Of a DNA stretch of 64,000 nt, positions 58,539 through 64,000 are shown in pieces. The stretch spans positions 4,254,896-4,318,895 of the forward strand of contig OY986963.1 in NCBI GenBank assembly GCA_963920575.1, read 5' to 3'. Origin of the DNA: Narthecium ossifragum. Its lineage: Eukaryota; Streptophyta; Magnoliopsida; Dioscoreales; Nartheciaceae. A program made the translations under genes and the position numbers. How positions within the stretch are numbered: position 1 is the stretch's first letter; each line of letters begins with the position of its first letter. Below the pieces are notes generated by a model that was not told the origin of the DNA, did no database searches, and saw only the letters and a list, made by a program, of their open reading frames with translations.

Positions 58539-61500
58539 CCAGCAATGCAGGTTGAATGAAAGGAGTATTTTCCTGGGCTTTTAGTTGAGCAATGCCTTCA
58601 TGTCATGGGGGTTGGACCGTTGGAGTACACTGGAAACTAGATGGATTGGGAAGATGAATCTAGCAAGCTACACTGATCTCTTGGCTGCTGGTTGTGGGCC
58701 TCCAATATAAGTTGGTGGTCTGCCAGCAATCTTGAGGATATGATCAAGATCACTCGATGGGTTCTGAGTTAGTGAAATCATGTATGCGTGTGAATCATGT
58801 CTATTCGGGGGACTATTGTTTGTTTTAGGAAGCAAGAAAGAATCTGAAGTCCTGTTGTAGTTTGTACAGTACTGTATGATATTGCCTGTTGGCACAGCGT
58901 TGAAGAAACAGCCTCATTGAAATTTTTGTGCACTTTATATGAAGGTTTTAGATGTCTATGGAAAGGACACATATTTTGAGGGGTAAGTGACTTATTTTGG
59001 ATGTTGTCCATTTGTGACTGATGTGAATATTAATGCTATTGATAAAATTTGTCCACTTGTGCTGAACCATTGAGAATTAATTGTTGCTCTTTTCTTCCTA
59101 GCGAATAACAGCTTAGGATTATTAACGTGACAAAGTTTGTAACAGTGCCGAAGCATATGAATAAAACAAGCACGTATCTTTCTTCCGGTAGAGTTGGCTA
59201 ATAAGTGTGACCCTGGTATGAAATATAAGCCAGCTAAAATGCCTGTTTATACACTTTTCATTGATGGAGCTATATACTTTGAACTAGTTTAAATGCATGC
59301 TATTGACCTTAATCATCTTTTGTTGTTCAGCTGCTTTCTTCTTGGTTCCTTTGATTACTATTTGGTAAAAATGATCGGATCGATCTTCACTATCAACGAA
59401 ATCCAGAATTGCTTCTGTAGAGATAATGAAGACCCTCAATGTTTTTGGACAGTTCAAACAAACAAATAGATGAATATAAGCATTTCTTTCTACCCTCAAG
59501 ACTGCATGGTGCATGAGTTTGTTAACATTATTCAGGTTAATTTGTTTGCAGACAGCTGACAAGCATAGCATGAATTCAGAAGTCCAGTTCAAGATCCACC
59601 AAGTAATTAATCCTGGGCCAAGAATTTCAGCCCAATAACTTAATAAAAGGGCCAAGCTAATACAGCATAGACTGATTTGTTCAAGGTGAGGTCAGAACAA
59701 AGTGACTATAGTTAAAGAGAATGCATAAGTCTCTTGGATGGACCCTATTGTTACTTCTTGATGGAGGAATATGGAGGGAGAATAAAAGCATATGTTCTTA
59801 TTCTCTAGGTCATCTATGCTTTGTGTTCTTCTGAGGCAACTACTTTTAGCTGACAATTTCTGGTTTGAGTCACTAAGGTCATTTTGATTGTTTGGTGTGC
59901 TTCATCATTGAGGCTCATGTTTGATTCTTTGTCTATGAAATCTAACTCAGGCATCACTGGATTTGATGTCAGTCCATTTTACCTAACTGCTAATATTCTC
60001 TTTCAGTGTACTATAATTCTTTTCTTAGACAACCATTATTTTGCTATATTGGTACTCATTATCCTAGGAACATATCCTCCTAAGTTACTCTTTTAGTATT
60101 AATGTAGTGCTTACTCTCTTCAATGATATGACAGTTGTATGAATCTCCAGTAATTTCTTCTTATGCTCTTTTTTTTTTTCTCCTTTCTCTTTTCTTTTTA
60201 TCTTCTTCTCTTCTATTCTATCCTTGCATTGGGTTTATATCACCATTGACGTAGACTTTGTCAGGTCAGTACATTGAGCTTCAATCCTTGGTCTCCCTTG
60301 GTGTTTTTGCAACTACACTGTTCTTTTATTGTCTTGTTTAGTATGACTAAGCATCAGCATATTTACAAACATCAAATTAATATGGCTTGTATAGATATGA
60401 TTCTAATCCGATCTATGTTGCTCTATAATTCCTTAACTTACGAGAGAAAGATTAAGACCCTTTCCCATGATTGTGACTCGAGGAATTATCCTCTGCATTT
60501 CTTTACTCGTTCCTATTTCAATACTCGTCATATCTTGAGAGCAATTTGTACTTTGTAGTGTAACTTGATTGCAATTGACGTTCAATAACATGGGTTTTCG
60601 TGCTTTATGCCGTTGAACATAAATTAACAGAGTAGCAGTAATGTCCTTTTTATGCTAAGAGACTGAAAGTGAACATTGATATGTTCTACAGAAACAAACA
60701 CATTGATACTCTTCACACTATTTTTTACTACTGCTGATACTAAAACGTGGAACTATGGTGAGCATATGAAAAGAGATGGTTAGCAGCCTTTATTGTGCTT
60801 AGTGGTAGACTACTATTCTTTTTGAGATGATTGGTGAAGTTAACATGATATCAGAGCATAGGTTGAGTTTTAAACTCCTTTTCATTTAAGCCCACATATT
60901 ACTCTGTATTCTATTCTTTCACTTGGGTCAATCATTGGCTCGATTTGGATCCAACCCCATCCTCAAGACTCTTCTAATACTATTATCTATAGTACACAGA
61001 TTCTAGACGTTAATAGCCAGTCATTTTCTATCGTCTACTTGAATAACCAACTGTTACTTTAGAACCAGGAAGGATCCCTTTGCATTGCCATTATTATGCA
61101 AACTATGTTTGTAAAAAGATTCCTGGCCGGAGATGCTCGGCTAAAATGCCTCCTGCCCATCAATGGAGGGAGAGGCTTCTATGTGAAGCACGTAACTAAA
61201 GTGGAGGGCATCTCTTATCATCATCTCTCTTTTTCGCTAATCGGATGCCTTACGACGAGGTGATGGTTGGCCGAGAAACACATACGACTGGCTTTAATCA
61301 GATATATTCTAGTCTTTTGCAGCAGCTGCATGAGAAGAAGATCTTATCTAGATTTCCTACCTCTGTTCATGGATTCATGAGAGAGAGAGAGAGAGTCTTG
61401 AGAGAGAAACATCTAGTTTATGGGACTGTTCATGAAGTTGCTGGACAAAAAACAGATGGTCTTTTCATCCACTCTTTCAAGTTGAGGTTCTAGTGTGCGA

Positions 61501-62002
61501 ACAAAATCTAAGATGCCCCTTAGACTTGGCAGGGACTCACTTTTTTAGGAATCTCTTATGTTCAAGAACAAGCCCAGATGACCAAAACAGAAGGCCCCAT
61601 TCTCGGCGACTAGTACAAAGGTCGTAGTTAATATGGGCCAAGTCAAGAAACAATAAAAGGCCAGTGCATTCAATTTAAGCAGAGTTCACTGGATCTCCAT
61701 CTGAGGTAGATACCTTAAAGGGCAAGGTTGTACTTTGCCACTGCTATTACTGATCATCCCAAAAATTTTAGTCCAAGTTTACAATCTAGAGTTTGAACCC
61801 TGTTTTCATTAGTCTGCTTCTTTAATTTAACATTCTGACTCGTAAATCATCCAAGTATACGTCTGACTAATTTAGAGTATAATTTGTGTTTGCAAATTCA
61901 AATTTCTCATCAAATTAAGCAAAAACTTGTGAAACCAGGCGGATCCCTCATTGGTACCAAATGATAGCTAAGAATTTTTTTTTTATATTAGTTGAACCTA
62001 TC
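58539..62002. other. 3' flank of the transporter gene and spacer
   Basis: The first ~500 bp are likely 3'UTR. The rest is AT-rich with T-rich tracts (60160-60230). A copia-like primer-binding word (TGATATCAGAGCATAGG, about 60848) and scattered weak frames up to 61500 suggest an ancient retroelement, but no reverse-transcriptase or protease motif could be read. Confidence 0.4.
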
Positions 62003-62175
62003 TATATCTATATATATTATTATTATTTACTATATAAAATAAGATGTGTCATGAGTTATATGATCTACGTATACGTGACATATGGTTACTCGATCATATT
62101 ACGTGACAGATGATTACTCTTTATTGAATTAGTTATCATGTGGTTACCGTGTGGTGAGGAGAGAGAGGGGAGTAG
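62003..62175. repeat. 173-bp direct repeat, left copy
   Basis: It runs from TATCTATATATATTATTATT to GAGAGAGAGGGGAGTAG and is repeated at 63494-63666 with about 10% difference. The two copies exactly bracket the LTR-like repeat copy 2. Confidence 0.88.
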
Positions 62176-63480
62176 CGTCAGGGCCTTGAGCCCATGACAC
62201 GGGCCTTGGCGTATGGCGTCAAAAGTTGGCGCGGCCAAGTGCCCGATCATAACTCATGGTCGGTGCCATGAGTCATATGAGGTTCAGAGGCCTCAGAATA
62301 GCAAGCAAAGCATCCACGTGCATCATCCCCAGCAATGGAGCGAAGAATCTTGAAGATGGCACGAGCAAGTTTCAAGTTGGTGCAGCGGTCTGTGCCAAGA
62401 GCAAAACTTGACGCGCCATGGGCGGATTCCTTCGAGCCAGGCGGGCAAACCAGCAAAGCGGCGAGCAAAATGCACGCGCGAAATGAGCTTGGCGCGCGGC
62501 ATGATGCGATGCAGCATGACACGACGTGGCGCGCACGCAACGCGACGACACTCAAGTTCGAGTGGGACTAGGAATTCTAGTCGAACTAGGACTCCAATTC
62601 CTAGTGCCACTATGACTTTGCACATCTTGGCAAAGTTCATGACGAGGCTTGGCGCGGGCGAAATCGAAGGTGACGCGGACTAGGACTCGGCGTGCCATGA
62701 TGCGGCCAGCAAGACGCGCGACGCCATCGGGAGCAATCTAGCCGTGCAAAAGCCATAGTTCCAGTTGGACTGGAATCGTTGAAGGACTTGACGCGACAAA
62801 GGCAAGCTTTGGAGCCGGGGAAAGTCTTTGTTGCTCGGGAGTTCTAGTCGGATTAGGACACGACTCGCTCCGACGGAAGGCGTTTGGCCATGGAGGCCAA
62901 ACCGTGCGTGCCATTGAGGTAATTCCACTTGGCTTAGGATTCCAATATAGGATGACACGACAAATATGAAATATGACACGTGGGAAGTTGGTTGTGACTC
63001 GTGGAAATAGGAAGGTGTCCTATTTTAAGTCAATATGCGATGGATCTTGGCAAATGCTATCCAAGGTAAGTTGTAGCACAACTTGGAGTCATGATGAAGC
63101 GGACGACTTCATGATTGGTCAAGCAAGAGTCCAGATAAACTTGAAGCCAATCAAGGACCAACAGTTGGTGTTGAACAAAGAGTCCTTGTCAAAAGAGAAA
63201 GGCTTGGAGCCTTCCTCTATATAAGGAGGAGCCGGCCATGATCAAGGGGATCGGGGCGGTGGCTTAGGGTTGGGTTCCTTTGTAATTGAGCGATTGTAAA
63301 CCAAGGGTTTGGAAGAGAAAGTTGAGAGCTTCTCTTGTACAATTGCATCAATAAAGGGACGGGTGAAATCCTTTGCCTATATCGCGTCTTCTTGGGTTTT
63401 TGCATGAGAAGAAGACGAAGGAGGGGTTGTCAAGAAGGGTCTTGCATGACGCCATCATAGGAGAGAACTCAGAAAAATTT
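62176..63480 (+). mobile_element. LTR-like repeat copy 2 (uninterrupted)
   Basis: It matches the copy at 49.6-51.8 kb from GGCCTTGAGCCC to GAAGAAGACGAAG (63416), then continues with about 60 bp not present in copy 1. It keeps the TATA box (CCTCTATATAAGGAGG, about 63214-63229) and CATCAATAAAGGGACGG (about 63348-63364). At 62337-62344 the site occupied by the hAT element in copy 1 is empty. Exact ends are uncertain. Confidence 0.65.
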
Positions 63481-63493
63481 CCGCTGCACTTTT

Positions 63494-63666
63494 TATATCT
63501 ATATGTATTATTATTATTTACTATATAAAGTAAGGTGGGTCATGAGTCATATGATCTACGTACACATGACATATGGTTACTCGGTCGTATTACGTGGTAG
63601 ATGGTTACTCTTTATTGAATTGGTTATCATATGGTTACCGTGTGGTGAGGAGAGAGAGGGGAGTAG
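63494..63666. repeat. 173-bp direct repeat, right copy
   Basis: Second copy of 62003-62175. A further weak echo (TTTACTATATAAAGTAATGT) begins near 63700, suggesting a short tandem series of these units. Confidence 0.85.
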
Positions 63667-64000
63667 TAGGGGTGCTGGTTACCACAAGGGCCCACCTAAT
63701 TTACTATATAAAGTAATGTGGGTTATGACGTGGCATCTGAGTCATATAGACACACACGTAACGTAGGGTTGTAACCATATAGAGAGAGATGGGGGCAGTG
63801 GGGGTGGATGGTTACCCATATCACTTGGTACGAGGGGCTCACATAATCTATTATATAAGATCCAGTGCATTCTATCATGTGACTGAGGATGCTTGATTCA
63901 AGTTATACCCGGATATATCAGACAATCGAGATGAAGCCACGTGAAAAGGAGTAATGGAGGTGATGGTTATCAAGTGGTTTGAGGGGGGGGGGGTTGGAGG
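63667..64000. other. Window end, degenerate repeats
   Basis: Diverged TACTATATAAAGTAA / ATAATCTATTATATAAGATC words and GGTTACC words continue the repeat series. No gene was found. Confidence 0.4.

Noticed and set aside
59284..59655. 123-codon minus-strand frame
   Set aside because: No domain, AT-rich, and no splice or promoter support.
61245..61493. 82-codon frame with GFNQIYSSLLQQLHEKK
   Set aside because: No recognised family and it ends in a GAGAGA microsatellite; too weak to call a gene.
60835..61500. Possible second copia remnant after a TGATATCAGAGC word
   Set aside because: I could not read a protease, integrase or reverse-transcriptase motif, and no LTR pair was found.

Overview
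This is a piece of a flowering-plant nuclear chromosome. The genes have GT-AG introns, encode plant-type proteins and lie far apart, separated by nested transposons. The peroxin-11 protein resembles the grass PEX11-4 type, so a monocot is likely, but I cannot name a species. The assembly has one 200-N gap (9856-10055).

Seven protein-coding loci are well supported. From left to right they are: a decayed polyubiquitin gene with an intact-looking promoter and leader intron (11.9-14.2 kb, +); a Sec14-like phosphatidylinositol transfer protein in ten coding exons (15.6-23.5 kb, +); a single-exon PEX11 (23.9-24.6 kb, -); a single-exon, probably plastid-targeted membrane protein of unknown function (27.0-28.0 kb, +); an eight-exon VAP/VAP27 ER protein (31.4-36.4 kb, +); a single-exon LENG1/CIR-N nuclear protein (38.9-39.6 kb, -); a six-exon EF-hand protein (42.5-46.2 kb, -); and a two-coding-exon glycerol-3-phosphate transporter-like MFS carrier (56.6-58.5 kb, +). 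A tRNA-Ala(AGC) gene lies on the minus strand at 30.8 kb. A truncated ORF with a signal peptide runs into the gap at 9.74 kb. These are ordinary housekeeping functions with no shared pathway; their order is not operon-like.

The spaces between genes, and intron 4 of the Sec14 gene, are filled with mobile DNA. At 1.45-8.9 kb there is a three-level nest: a long-inverted-repeat element, interrupted by a minus-strand LTR, itself interrupted by a 2.5 kb solo LTR with a 5-bp target duplication. A foldback MITE follows at 8.93-9.27 kb. Two related Mutator-like elements (10.06-11.67 and 28.16-30.02 kb) are filled with copies of a palindromic word. A family of MITEs with GTTTGGT-type ends sits at 18.5, 18.9, 19.8, 25.0, 28.1 and 30.1 kb. 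A degraded Ty1/copia element lies at 46.95-48.35 kb (-). Two copies of one LTR-like repeat (49.6-51.8 and 62.2-63.4 kb) differ by a 911-bp hAT insertion, so the window holds both the filled and the empty site.

The most unusual pattern is that four apparently unrelated repeat families each carry an array of short near-perfect palindromes (ACGGTCGAT/ATCGACCGT, GGATCGATCC, CCTAGTCGGACTAGG and GGGAAGTAACTACCAA with its complement). In the two families where a TATA box can be seen, the array lies just upstream of it.
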